Shown here: piece by piece, positions 49,855 to 62,367 of the stretch
Layout: every line of letters starts with the position of its first letter
How positions within the stretch are numbered: position 1 is the stretch's first letter
NCBI GenBank assembly: GCA_030407085.1
Contig: CM059582.1
Coordinates: forward strand, 22,395,001 to 22,459,000
Reading direction: 5' to 3'
DNA length: 64,000 nucleotides
Source of the DNA: Trichopria drosophilae
Taxonomy: Eukaryota > Arthropoda > Insecta > Hymenoptera > Diapriidae
Program-made: the position numbers and the translations under genes
The notes under the pieces: model-generated
Told to the model about the DNA's origin: nothing
The model's database searches: none
What the model saw: the letters and a program-made list of their open reading frames with translations, nothing else

Positions 49855-50528
49855 TCAGCTTCGATCAAATTGAAGAAGAAGTTATGTGCACTTCGGGTTT
49901 TTCTTTAAATATGATTTTCGCCCTCCCGGGTGTAAAATCCGATTTTGCGCCCCCGTAAATTTCATGGCGATGAAGGGATTCCTCACCCATCCTAGTTTAA
50001 AATTTAAGATATAAATTCGAATCTCGAAAATTACTAGGTTGTTTTACGATAATTTTCAGGCTAATATGAAAACAATCGCCTGGGGAATTTTTGAATAAGG
50101 CCAATTTTTGTGAATAAAATACAAATATTGGTACTTTTTAAATTGTAATTAAACCTTTAAGTCGAAGTTATATATTAGTATTAAAAAAAGAAAAATTTGA
50201 TCAGGAGAAGTAAGAAATCATTCATATATATCACAATTCATATTAATGGAAAAAAATGTTAATATTAAATTTGTTAGTTTGAATGTATATATTAATCGAA
50301 ACATCATTTGGTGTCATATTTTACCGATAGAAACTCCGAATATTGTCTGAATACCACTAATTGACGAATGTGAGACTTTAAATTCATAAAAATGGCGAAG
50401 GCTAAAGCCCATCCTGAAAATCGCTGTAATAATGGTAAAATAAAATAGCTATAAAATTAGGGTAAGACAATCTATAAATGAGAAGTGCGCGTAACTTCTA
50501 GTTAAACGTGATCGAAGCTCACCTTGGT
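49855..50528. repeat. probable 0.67-kb MITE with about 45-bp inverted ends
   Basis: GGTCAGCTTCGATCAAATT...AGAAGTTATGTGCACTTC at the left is inverted as GAAGTGCGCGTAACTTCT...GTGATCGAAGCTCACC at the right. The interior contains TTCGCCCTCCCGGGTG / TTTTGCGCCCCCG, unusual in this AT-rich context. No target duplication is clear. Confidence 0.65.
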
Positions 50529-51242
50529 TAAAATCGAATTATTTTTCATAATTTGTTAGCTATAGAAATGTAGAATATTGTGTAAAGAACGCAAACTGAA
50601 AAACATACAAGTTTATTCGTATCGTCGAATCGTCAAATCTAACTTAAATATTTACTCTATACTTATTTGCTTTTATTGAATTGGCGAATGTGATAACTCG
50701 TGTGATTTTAAAATACTTTTATGTTTGTTTGATATTTCTAAAGTCTAGAGAGTCAATATTTGCAATATACAGCATTTTATAACTTTTTTATAATTTATTA
50801 TTAAATTAAAAATTAAAAATTACTATTTATTGAACGTTAAAATGTTATAACATTAAAATTTGATAAATTTAAAAACTTTTTATAAAGATCATATTTATAA
50901 AGAAGACGTACAATGAAATTTACTATGGCACTTTATACATTTTTGTTGAAAATCATATATTTTAGTCTACTTTAGAAGAACACTTGTACTACACACATTG
51001 AGAATATTTTTCTTGGAAAAATGTTGGGTAGGTACCAAATTCCCGACACCTCGAAATCCTAATCCGCCATAAATCAGACAGTTCAATCAGACAGTTCAAA
51101 CCCCCGAATTTTGAAATCCTGATTGTTAAAAATCGAGTCGATGGAAACGCTGACATTTCAAATTCCAATTCCCAACTCGTCAAAATTGCGATAATAGATA
51201 AAAACCTGAATGTGAAAATATCAAGATTAATAGATTTTGGAA

Positions 51243-51350
51243 CCCTGGTAGAAAATGAGTCCATTTTTTGGCCAGTTTCTGTCTTTGCCGTGTTAAAGGT
51301 ATAGGAAAACTGGGCAATGTAACACAAAACTGGACAAATTTCTACCAGGG
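51243..51350. repeat. 108-bp MITE with CCCTGGTAGAAA termini
   Basis: Starts CCCTGGTAGAAAATGAGTCC and ends GGACAAATTTCTACCAGGG. The end resembles that of the 10851-13213 element (GGTACTAATTTCTACCTGGG), so the two may use the same transposase. Confidence 0.75.
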
Positions 51351-51359
51351 AAGTTTTCC

Positions 51360-54300
51360 TGTTTTTGATAATCGGAATTTTGTTACCCACTAAAAATTTC
51401 TATCCTGTCCGGTTTCAAGGAAAGCAGCTTTCTGCATTTTTATGAAATGATTAAAATATCTATACCCAAATTTCCTCGACAACAAGGGAATATTTTCAGA
51501 AAAATGTAGGAAATATCGGAATTTTACAGTATAGGAATGTTTCCAACAAAAAATTTTGTGAGTGTAGTAAAATCTAATCAGTTGGCGTACGGCATTTTGC
51601 TTTGAAATATTATTTAATTGTTTTATGCTCGAATTTTCCCTGCGTGAAGTAGAAACTTGTAGTACTTTGCAGAAGTCCACTTCATGCACTGAATTTCGCT
51701 ACTTCACGCATAGAAAATATGTGTATAAAATATGGTATGTGACACGTGCAGTGCGTGAAGTTACGCACTCGTTGCACAATATAAACTAATTAAAATTCAC
51801 AATGGAATTGTGAACATATGCAACTTAATATTTTTTTATTTTTTCCTATCAATATTTTTCTTTAACAACAGAAATTCGACCGCTCAATTGGAGGTAATTA
51901 CAAATAAGCTTGTAAAAAATAGTATTTCACCCAGTTGGTATAGATGGAATTTTTACTAAACTATTGTAGCAAAACGTTTCTCTTCTTATGAATTATTTTG
52001 AATGTATTAAAAAAATAAAAGAAGGAATTCATCCTTCTAGATATTCTTTTCTTAAACATTTTGTCTAAGGTTCTTAGAAATTCTTGTTAAGAATTTTGCA
52101 GGAGATTTCTTTGGTAAGACCATGGTATTCTGATTATACCACGGGCAAGGCGGTACGAAGATAAAGAAAACTTCTGAGAGTAAAGACGTTTCGGAATTAA
52201 ATGTGTGGCTTCTTCAATTGCGAATAGAATGTCAGTATGTCGTATGATATTGCTGATGATTAAGTTGAGGAATGCAGCAGCATTGACTGAACTTTGTTCA
52301 TCCGGTTTATTTTGAAACACATATCTTTGAATATTACAACATTAAACATTTAAACGGTTGGATTAATCTTGATGTGGTGATACTAACCTAAAATACAGAA
52401 GTCTCCATATCATAGGAGCAAATACCGATCAAAGACACATTTTAAATACGTAAAATATACAACATTATCCAAACTTACCTGCCACTACTCTGATGACTTT
52501 ATAGAAATTTAAAAAACGTAAATAACCCCGTCAAAAAATAAATGAAATGGTCAAAAAAATCGAACATAATTCGCCAAAGCTATTTTAGATTTTCTCGATG
52601 GTTTTCCGAATAAAATGTTCATGGATGCTATCCTACCGGCATCGTGCATTTACTTTTGATATGATTGGATTACGTTTTGCTGATATATTCCTTAAGGCAA
52701 AGCATATTATGGATAATGTTGTATTGGGTGTTATACTTGTTTAAAATGTGCCTTTGATCATTATTGTTTACTAATTGAATGAATATTTACTGCTTATGAT
52801 ATAGAGACTTTTGTATTTAAAGTTAGTATCGATACGTCCAGTTTGATCGGACCGTTTAAACTTTTAATCGTAGTGAACTTCAGTGATATTGAAAACCCAA
52901 GGGAATCGTGAAACCATTTCCGCTCACAAACATTGCATGGAAGGCAAAGGTCGATATTAACTAGTTGGTATTATATCAGAATGTGCTGTTCATTGTTAGA
53001 CCACGTATCTTTCTTGTTCTATAACACGGACCGACAAAATGTTACTTTTTATTTGCCTTTGTTTTGCAAAGTATCATTTCCGAAATATTTGTTTGTGATG
53101 AAAACTGTGGCACCAGCAGAATTTCTCTGAACGTTACATTTCTGACAGAAATAAACTTAAATGAGTGAAACTATGGGGATATATCCACATTTCGTTTTTT
53201 TTTGTATATGGGCATATCTGTAGAAATTTTAAATTTGTAGGTATTGTAAAACTAAATTTTTTTTAAGGCTCATTGTTGAAACTAGTTTTATTGCCTTCGG
53301 TATTGTCCAGATAATAGGAAATAACTCGCGTAACTCATTTTTGCACCTCATTAACCCACATGGGACTAGTTTCTTATCATAAAAGTGGTTACAAAATGCA
53401 TACACTTTTTCTATTGCTACATATTAGAATAAGTTAGTATATTACATTTTTAGGGGTCGCTGATAACGAATCTGATGTTAAAATTTCAAAATTCAAAATG
53501 GCAGATCCAAGATGGCAGACTAATTTTTAAAGCATTATTGAAATTTCATAAAAATTGATATCTGGGGTTTTTTTGAGGTCGTTGATAACGAAGCTGATGT
53601 TCAATCATTTGACTATTTTTAAATCATCCTCCTTATCCATAATAAATTGTTTAATTAAAACATGACGGAATTCACGTTAAACTCACAAAATGTTTTGACT
53701 GATTTTGGCACATTAGGAGTAATATATTACCATGGAAATACATAGAAACAGAAGATGTTAATTGATTAATTTTGTCACTCTTTAAAAATTTTTAATAATA
53801 CAACTGTGAATGTGTTATGTCCCATTATCCATAGAAACCCTTCATAACAAATTTTAAAACAGTTCATTATTTTTTAAACATTTTGGAGGCATAATATCTC
53901 ACAATATCACATAATATCCTAATTTGAATAGTTAATTTATGTAAGTACTTATTGTAAAATTAGTAGTTAAAGATCTCAAAAACTCTTACATATAAATGTA
54001 TATTAAGATCTTTAAAATATTTCGTTCGTCATATTGCAATCATCATTTCAAATTTATAAAACTGTCTTTAAATTTGCAAACCATATTGGATCTGCCATTT
54101 CCCTAAATAATAAATTTCAAGACAATCCGATCAATTTTTTTAAATTTCTTTCGTCATATTACATACGCCATTTTTAATTGTTTAAAACTGACGCTAAATT
54201 ACTGATCAGAGATTCCAAAAACGGCTATGTACCAAGTTTTAAGTAAATTCGTTAATTTATTACTTTATTTTCTTCAAGAAGCATATGTGTCTCGAATAGG

Positions 54301-55035
54301 AGCTCGTATATTTCATTACGTATACACATTTTATGGTTAGTGTAGAAGTTAAAGATTTTTCTGTATATTTTGATAATGTATAAGAAGAGATTACACCGAG
54401 TTAAAAGTATTTGTAAATTGAATTTAACATGTAATATTCAAATATATGGTTTTTTGTAATAAGTTTCGCTTGAAAACTTAACTTTTGAAGTCACCGTACT
54501 CCCTATGTATAGGTGGCACGCTCTCTTATGAAAAAATAGTATGCGAAACAAGATAAAATAGGTGTTTGCAGACTTTGCAGACTTTAGATGCACTAGGGCG
54601 TCAAATTCACTCTCTTCGGCAAATACCTATTTCGCTGCCTAGTTGCATAATGAATTTTTTAATAAATTCATATCTGAAGTATTTTTTGGTACGGTAATGA
54701 TAATACTCTCAAGCTTTGACTGTCACGATTCATTGTTGAGAAAAGTAAGGTAAAATGTGTGAAAATGTTGGTTACATATGTATTTTCTTCAAAATACACT
54801 TACACAGATTATTCGATACATTTTCTTGACGTTTTTAGTTATAGATATTCATTTGTAAAAAGAGGGATTGAAGTCTGTCAAGAAAGTTTAGGCGAAATCC
54901 GTACACGTAAGACACGTAAGCATTGTGACTATATTTCGAACTGAATTTTCCAAATAGGCCGATTTAAATTATATACATTTATAAGTAGAATTTTCTATAT
55001 TCTAATTAAGTTCTTTTTTGCTTTAAGCTAACTAT
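51360..55035. other. intron sequence with dispersed ATGGCAGATCC repeats, no gene seen
   Basis: At 53453-53600 there are two tandem phrases, TAGGGGTCGCTGATAACGAA...AAAATGGCAGATCCAAGATG and TTGAGGTCGTTGATAACGAA, of the window-wide repeat family. More fragments lie at 54020-54230. The minus frame 52087-52320 (77 codons) is the least repetitive open frame here but resembles nothing I know. Confidence 0.5.
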
Positions 55036-55039
55036 TGCT

Positions 55040-55450
<411 letters not shown>

Positions 55451-55504
55451 AATAACGTGAAAAAATGATAATATTTAACAAATTCCGTCATTTTTCGTGA
55501 GGAA

Positions 55505-55645
55505 ACTGTTGATGCGCGTCAAAAAACTGAGAAATAAAAAAGCCGACAAGTAAAAAACCGACATATTAAAAAGCCGACACGGTAAAAGTATTATTCTATT
55601 TACAATATGCCGATTTTTTACTAGTCGGTTTTTTTTAAGCAATAA
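55505..55645. repeat. short foldback array of AAAAAGCCGACA units
   Basis: ATAAAAAAGCCGACAAGT, AAAAAACCGACATAT and AAAAAGCCGACACGG on the left, with TATGCCGATTTTTTACTAG and TCGGTTTTTTT on the right in inverse sense. Small relative of the array at 26618-27035. Confidence 0.8.
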
Positions 55646-56504
55646 TGGGTAGATTTCGGAAATAGAACCTCTCTATATAACGCAAAATATGGAAAACGTA
55701 CGTGAATCTAGCCAGTCCGTTAAATAAACCGGAATAAAATACGAGAGATTGATCGGGAAGTTATTGTTTCGACTCGCTAAGGGTCACAACCGCTTTTTTT
55801 ATTTCCTATTATATTGCTCCTTATAAATATATCTCGAAGAGGGCCCTTATTATTGTGCGAAACGTAAAGAGAAGTTTGTCATTTTGTCCTTTTGGATGAA
55901 ATTGGTAAAATATGTTCAAGAATCGCCAACCACCCACTAATAAAATAACACTAGTCTTGAATAAAAGTAACCATTTATAGTTACATATTGATATTGATAA
56001 TATTAATAATATTATTTTAGGAAAAGAAAAAGACCAAAAAAATTCTGACATCGTCATTTGTCTTAGAATAAAAAAATAACTCGCTTGCCAAAGGCGAAAT
56101 CAGTGTTTTCAAATGTAAACTGAAGAAGGCATATGCTTAGTAGCAAAACGTCTTAACATTAAAAAATTGAAGTGTTTTTGGGTCTGAATTCCTGAAAAAA
56201 TTTACTCCAAATAAATTCTTGATTAACGAGGATTTTTAAGAATAATTTTAATTGAGTTTCGAAAACGTTCGTGGGTTTAGATTTTATTTCGTTATAAAAT
56301 AATTAGCAATAAATTACGCTGAATTTTGTTATTATTTTAAAATGTTAATTGTGAAGTAATGCAGTTTGTCATTATCAAAAAGTTATTATTTTTGAAAAAT
56401 ATTTAACTATTAACTTTTAAACATTTTTAGAATATTGCGCGAATGGAGTATTATTGGGTGTTTATTTGTTTTGTGCGAATATACTTGTTGACGTCGAAAC
56501 TAAC

Positions 56505-56656
56505 CTGTATTTGCCCCAGTCCATGTACGCTTGATACAAGTAGCCAAGTAGTGCAAACTTCTCTTCGTGCCGTCCGATGCTCGTCAAGGCTCCTCTCCAC
56601 TTCCTAACCGCCGCCTGTTGTTTGTGAGCTCGGTACAGTTTCAGACCCTGCTCTAC
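56505..56656 (-). CDS. RAPSN: rapsyn-like, exon with first TPR (first visible coding exon)
   Basis: Encodes residues 1-50 plus two bases of residue 51. The exon begins VEQGLKLYRAHK and ends YMDWGKY(R). The pattern GLKLY..HK...A...W..AL matches the first TPR of rapsyn (GLQLY.SN...AL.VW..VL), and YLYQAYMDWGKYRE matches the second helix pair. The acceptor is CAG just before 56656 and the donor is AG|GTTAGT after 56505 (phase 2). A phase-0 acceptor and the lack of an in-frame ATG show that a short upstream exon carries the start codon. In rapsyn that N-terminus is myristoylated. I scanned 56.7-64 kb for an ATGGG(N)CAR-like start on this strand and found none I could defend. The next exon is 16.8 kb away. 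Confidence 0.93.
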
Positions 56657-57092
56657 CTGCGTCAAATTTTTACGAAACGATTTATGAACAAAAATATGAT
56701 AATAATTTGAATTGCATTAAAATTATTAAAGTATAGTTCCTACTATTAATACAGTTTTTTCATTTTACACGAAAATAAACTATAACGATTATAATAAAAT
56801 GTCATTAAATATATAATAAAATTGTAGAATATCACAAATATGCATATGAAATTCGAATATATAGTAAACGAATTCGATTATTTGACTACGTGGGAAATCA
56901 CAACAGTCGTTGTTGAATTCGCAAATGTGGTGCACGTAATTTTTTTAAAGTTTCACCAGCACCACTCAAAAGAGCGACCTCAAAACTAGTTGGAAATCGA
57001 TGTATCTATTAAAAAGAAAAATTATTATATAATTAAAACGATGCTAAAATTCATGTGAAAATTGTGCACGTTTGGTCATTAAAGGGTAATAA

Positions 57093-58232
57093 CACTGGTC
57101 AACAAATTAGAGACAATTTAATATTACAGAGATGAAACTAGCTAATCTTTGTTAATCTGAATTCGAACCCGATTGTGAACATTTTTTATTAGCTCTTGTT
57201 TCCATGTAATATGGGAATAAAATTGCAAAAGCGTCATTTTTTAAATTGTTTGAGGAAGTATATCTTTCAATAGAAATAAGATAAATGCTTCAATGATAGC
57301 TTAAAATGAAGCTTATAACTTCTATTTTATGAAAATAAAATGGTTATAGACCAAGTAAAAAATTATTTTCCTAAATAGGCATTTGTTTTTATGCACAAAC
57401 GGTTGTCCCACCTAAACTACCTGATACTACTGCTCATTTTCGCCGCGCTGCCAACCAAAATTCTGGCGAGCGGATGACTGTTACAAATCGTATGTTACAA
57501 ATCGAATGTTACAAGACAAAGATGCATTTTTATGTAATATAAATGTTTTACAATATGTTTTTAAGGTTGCAGAATGCGATTCCGATTTCAAATTAAGATT
57601 TATCGGACGACAGCTATCAAAATAACAAACACATAGGGACAAAATGCATTTATTTTGGAAATCTTCAAGAAATTATGAATACATTTAATTAATAGATAGT
57701 GAGAAATTTTCAGTGTTGGTGATTTTGATAGCTGTCGTTCGATAATTTTAACATCGGAATCGTAGTCTGCAACCTTAAAAGCATATCGTAAAACATTTAT
57801 ATTACATAAAAATGCATCTTTATACTTGTAACATTTGATTTCAAACAGTCGTCCGCTCGCCAGAATTTTGGTCAGCAGCGTGGCGAAAATGAGAAGTAGT
57901 AACAGGTAGTTTGGGTGAGACAGTATTTTGCGCATAAAAACAAATGCCCATTTAAGAAAATAATTTTTTGCCAGATCGTATAACAATTTTCTTTTCGTGA
58001 AATAAAAGTTATAAGCTTCATTGCAAGCTATCATTGAAGCATTTTTCGTGTTTTTATTGAAAGGTATACTTCCTCGAACAATGGAGAAAATTACGTTTTT
58101 TGCAACTTTATCCCCGTATTACATGGAAAGAAGAGCAAATAAAAAATGTTCACTGTGGGATTCGGATTCAGCGACCCAAAATTAACAAAGATTAGCTTTT
58201 TTATCTCTGTAACATTTTTGTGTCGACCAGTG
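57093..58232. mobile_element. 1.14-kb foldback MITE, CACTGGTC(A/G)ACA termini
   Basis: Starts CACTGGTCAACAAATTAGAG and ends TTGTGTCGACCAGTG, followed by TA; the left flank TAA is consistent with a TA target. The arms are about 540 bp and mirror each other: GAAACTAGCTAATCTTTGTTAA, TTTTCGCCGCGCTGCC, CGGACGACAGCTATCAAAAT. The 144-codon minus frame at 57600-58034 is a by-product of an arm and has no domain. Best-preserved member of the family with copies at 36230 and 40211. Confidence 0.87.
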
Positions 58233-58239
58233 TAATATA

Positions 58240-59695
58240 ATCCCGGCGCAATATTAGCATAAAATACGTTACACGAAAAGGCATTACGTTGGAAAAATGA
58301 CTAAATCCGTTGAAATGAATAATTTGAACAATTTGAACATTCTGAACGTTTAAAACAAATTATGGGTCCTGTGAACAAGAAAAGTTTATAAAACTCGCAC
58401 CTACGTAAAATTTTGATAATAAATACTGTTTAATATTCGTCGAGTCGTTCGCTTTGATTATATCATAATTTCAAAACATTGCACATTTAGTAGTCGCTGT
58501 GTAAGCTAAAACTGCGATTATTTATATTTGTGTCCCCTGTGGTATCTATTTCGTTGCCCTAAGAGTCTCATGTATTGATTAAATTAGTTAGCTGTCTTAT
58601 ATGGAACAATGGGACGCAAATTTGTATAAGAGGAAAACGTGGTCCGGAATTGTTTCTGTAAAATGAATCTTGTTTCAGCACCAACTATCTTATCCATAAT
58701 TGTAGGAATTGATGAAAGTAGTGTAAGTACGGTGTAGAATTATTGAATACCTTTAATATCTTGCCCCTCATTCCATCTTATATGACAGGCCAGGGAATAA
58801 AGTTCCGAAAATGAAAACCCCTAAAGGCTAAAATTTCGATATTCCATGAGTCCAAGGTATTTTATTTTGCTTTCTTTTTGCTAAATTTTTAAAGACAAAG
58901 TGAAGAAAATCACGCTGGAGCCATGCTATATCGAAATTTTGGCCTTTCGGTGTGTTGATTTTCGAAACTTTGTTCCCCGGCCATCTGACAAGGCACATAT
59001 ATCAGAACAAATACATTATAAATTGTAAGTAGAAACAGACAATTTTATCTGACATTGTACATTTTAAGCGCGATGTTTTCAAGCATTTCTTCCTTGGAGC
59101 GTACTAATTATTTTTTAATATTAACTTTAATGTTTCATTTTAATAGTATACTACAAATATGTTACAAAAGGTTTCACATTTACGAATTTCCAATTAATTA
59201 TACCTTGGGCATTCTCTTTTGATCCTTCTGCCGTAAAATCCTCAGTTTACTACTGATTTGTAACTAGCAAGAGAAATGTTTATGACATAATGTGTTTTAG
59301 TTTAGATGTTGCATGGAATGTACTAACTGGATTTTCATCAGTTATATATTACATCTGGAGTGAAAATTAACTCTTATAGAGTAAGAATGCACTATTTCAC
59401 CAGGATGACTAGTAAGTCTGTACCACTGAATTACAGAACCTTTATGCTCATTTAACTGCAAATCATAGAATAATTAAGCAGGATCTTGTTGAAGGGCTTT
59501 TCACTATGGAAATAAGGTTCTTTCCTACTATGTTCCATATTGGGTTATTACTATATGATATATAATGTTATAATTAAAATATAAATCAAATCTCGATTGG
59601 ACCTGCATTAAGTAATGCAAGAACGAACATTTATAAATATCGTATGTTAATTTGCTAATAAATACATAATGCAGTAGAAACAGACACATTGATCA
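58240..59695. other. upstream intron or 5' flank, nothing supported
   Basis: No ATG-bearing exon that could start the rapsyn-like frame was found. AT-rich with short repeats; CCTAAAGGCTAAAATTTCGATA...TATCGAAATTTTGGCCTTTCGG at 58820-58960 is an imperfect inverted pair. Confidence 0.5.
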
Positions 59696-59701
59696 GAAAA
59701 T

Positions 59702-60140
59702 GACAACAAAGAAGGATGCCTACGAGTATGATTTCCGCCCTCGAGATGGAACCTCCGAAACTGACAAATTCGGGTACAGTAAGATGAGAACTAACACCTA
59801 ATGGAAAATTTGAATGTTTTGTCGTCTGGAAAAGTTTAGAAACTCGTTGTCAAAGTCGCTGATTATACATAGAAAAATGCTGAATTCTAAGTAGTAATAG
59901 TCGCACCTACTGCGAACAACAAACAGTGTGGCCTATTACTACTGAAATTACTGCATTTTCCTTTGCATAATCCGTGGATTTAACGGCGTTTTTTTAAACT
60001 TTCCCACAGCATAAATCAACCGAATGTGCTATTAGATGTTAGTTATCATCATACTCTTACCGAATTTTTTAGTTTCGGAGGTTCGATCTTGGAGGCAGAA
60101 ATCACCTATACTCGTGGGTATCGTCCTTAATGGGCGTTTT
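59702..60140. repeat. foldback element, about 110-bp arms
   Basis: GATGCCTACGAGTATGATTT, GAACCTCCGAAACTGACAAA and AACTAACACCTAATGG on the left are inverted as ATTAGATGTTAGTT, TTAGTTTCGGAGGTTCGATC and CCTATACTCGTGGGTATCG on the right. The right inner part (ACTGCATTTTCCTTTGCATAA, AAACTTTCCCACA) also matches 36090-36145. Confidence 0.78.
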
Positions 60141-60149
60141 CTTAAACTC

Positions 60150-61625
60150 CTCTTCTTCGAAGCCAATTAATTTTTTTTAGAAATATTAACGGTATGTCCC
60201 TTTTTACTCCTCTTTAATATTATAAAAATTACCCGAATATTGAATAGATTTTACTACGGGCATTTTTTTGGCATTTCTTTGGCGTTATACCATACGGATA
60301 TCATAGGACATTCAAGATTGGGTTCATAATGTGTCATAAAGAGTTAAAGACATAAAACCAAAGAAACATTCCCGTATCATATGTTATATTTTAAAGTGGT
60401 TTTTAAATTTGTTGTATATTTCTGACTAATTGGTAATTAAATTAAAAAACTAGATGGTATTTACTATTGATGCTTACCAAGCCAACCAAGTGATAAGGTT
60501 TAATGATATTGTTGAATGATTGCACATGACAATGATGGCGGTTTCGTCGGATATCTTCTTCGTGGCGACTGCCGATAGTAAAACTATATTAGGATTTCTG
60601 GTAGCATTAAATGCGATTAAAATATTTTTCATAATTATTGCCGTGAATATTTTTTATTATTTAAAAAAAGGTACTTACGTTAGCAATACAAATCATAAAA
60701 ATTATATTTAAAAGAAATGAATAGTTCAAAAACAAAATCGCCGATTACGATTTAGTATATTACAGTATCCTCAGAGATATAATTAAATGAGAACTTTTTT
60801 TAATTCATTAGTATCTTTGAAAAACACGTGCAATTAAGTCTTTGTGAAATACGTATGATTATCACGTCAGTAATTATAAAAAAATCTTACTTCGAGTAGA
60901 CCGTCCATTTTTTGAATATCCAATGTAATTTAAACGATTAATTGATGAAAATACTTTATTCTTATTTTAATTACTGAAGATTAATACACTGAAGATTATT
61001 TTTCTTATTACATTGCAATTTTTTAAAATTATTTATTAATTTAAATTAAAAGAATAAAATTGTGGATCCTTAAGAATCAACGCTCACTTTCATTTTGTGT
61101 AATTTATTTTCTTTTTGCTCCTATCTTTCCTCTTTTTATCTCTTTGTCAATTCCTACAATGGCGTGTCTTTTTCAATATGGCTCTCTGTCTACACCAACC
61201 CTGCGTCCTCATTTATCCAGCTATCCATTTGTCTCTTTGAATCCTCGGTTCTTTATCCTGTTCATCCTTGTGTTTTCCTAAATCTCTTTTATGAACTCAC
61301 GTGTATATTGGACGTATATGCATACGTCAGTCCTTTTTTCTTAATACTTCCATATGTGACTTTTCGTTCTTGACTCTAAGCTTGATAAATTGCGCATATT
61401 GTGATTCTCCGTCAATTTTTAAAGTTTCGGAGTACACACCGATTCTAAGATTACATTTTGGAGTAGTCAATCCATAAACATTTTTTAAATTTCTTTGTAT
61501 AATATATTGAACTATATAATATATTGTATAATATTTGTACAAATCTATAATTTATTCAACTTTCAATATGTTTTTTAGAAATGCGAACGTTGAAGATTCT
61601 GAAAATAATCATCATTTCCATTATT
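60150..61625. other. upstream intron or 5' flank, nothing supported
   Basis: AT-rich, with a pyrimidine-rich stretch at 61080-61290. Open frames there (61060-61373) reflect composition bias and show no domain. Confidence 0.5.
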
Positions 61626-61629
61626 TCTT

Positions 61630-61790
61630 AATTTTACGACCGTTTCAAACTAATATAATAAGTAATGATAGTTCTTCGTATTTGTCGGTCCTTTGTTATA
61701 AATTTATTATTAACATATTATAGCAGAAAGGACCGATTCACACCAAGAACTATTATTACTTATTGCATTAAATTAGAACGATTGAAAAAT
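61630..61790. repeat. 160-bp palindromic MITE
   Basis: The left arm ACGACCGTTTCAAACTAATA, AATAAGTAATGATAGTTCTT, GTCGGTCCTTTGTTATA and the right arm are inverse copies of about 75 bp around a short AT centre. Confidence 0.78.
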
Positions 61791-62367
61791 TAAAAAATAA
61801 CGAAATTATAATATAATGGTTACATATAACGTTCTATAACGAACTCATTGCAGCTGTTTTCCTTCTTGAAGTTATTATTGCTTAAAGCCTTTATCCCACC
61901 CTTTATGTATAGAATAAAATGAAAAATTAAATTTGCTTTCCAACATTAAATTCGAACATTAACGATTTCATCGTTGATCATCACCCTCCTAAAGAGGGAT
62001 CATTAGGATCTGAAATGTTGAGGTCTATCCCGTTCCCTTTTTCTTTTCTCTCTTATTGAAAAATATTTTGTTTTCTTTCTTTTTCTTTCTTATTGAAAAA
62101 ACAATTTTTGTTCCATTTTTTTCATTCTTATTTATTGTTTTTGTCTTTTTGGGCGTGAGGGAGAATTTAACATCTTTGTAGGTCATAACCCCTCTTTATT
62201 AATTAGTGTTCCAAAGTAAGAAAAAAAAATAAAATAATGAACCTACACAAAGTTTAATTGTATTCCAAAATTAAAATTAATTATAGCGCCCAGGATAAGG
62301 ACATCATTAACCTTGTTGAAGAACATAATATAACATTCTAGTGTGAAACACATTTTCACTATAGTTA

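Noticed and set aside
50989..51390. 133-codon minus-strand open frame
   Set aside because: It overlaps the CCCTGGTAGAAA MITE and short repeats; no recognisable motif or family-like composition.
52087..52320. 77-codon minus-strand frame that looks less repetitive than most
   Set aside because: No family recognised, no splice partners found; too little to call a gene.
57600..58034. 144-codon minus-strand open frame
   Set aside because: It lies within one arm of a foldback MITE, is lysine/isoleucine-rich and has no domain; a by-product of the inverted repeat.
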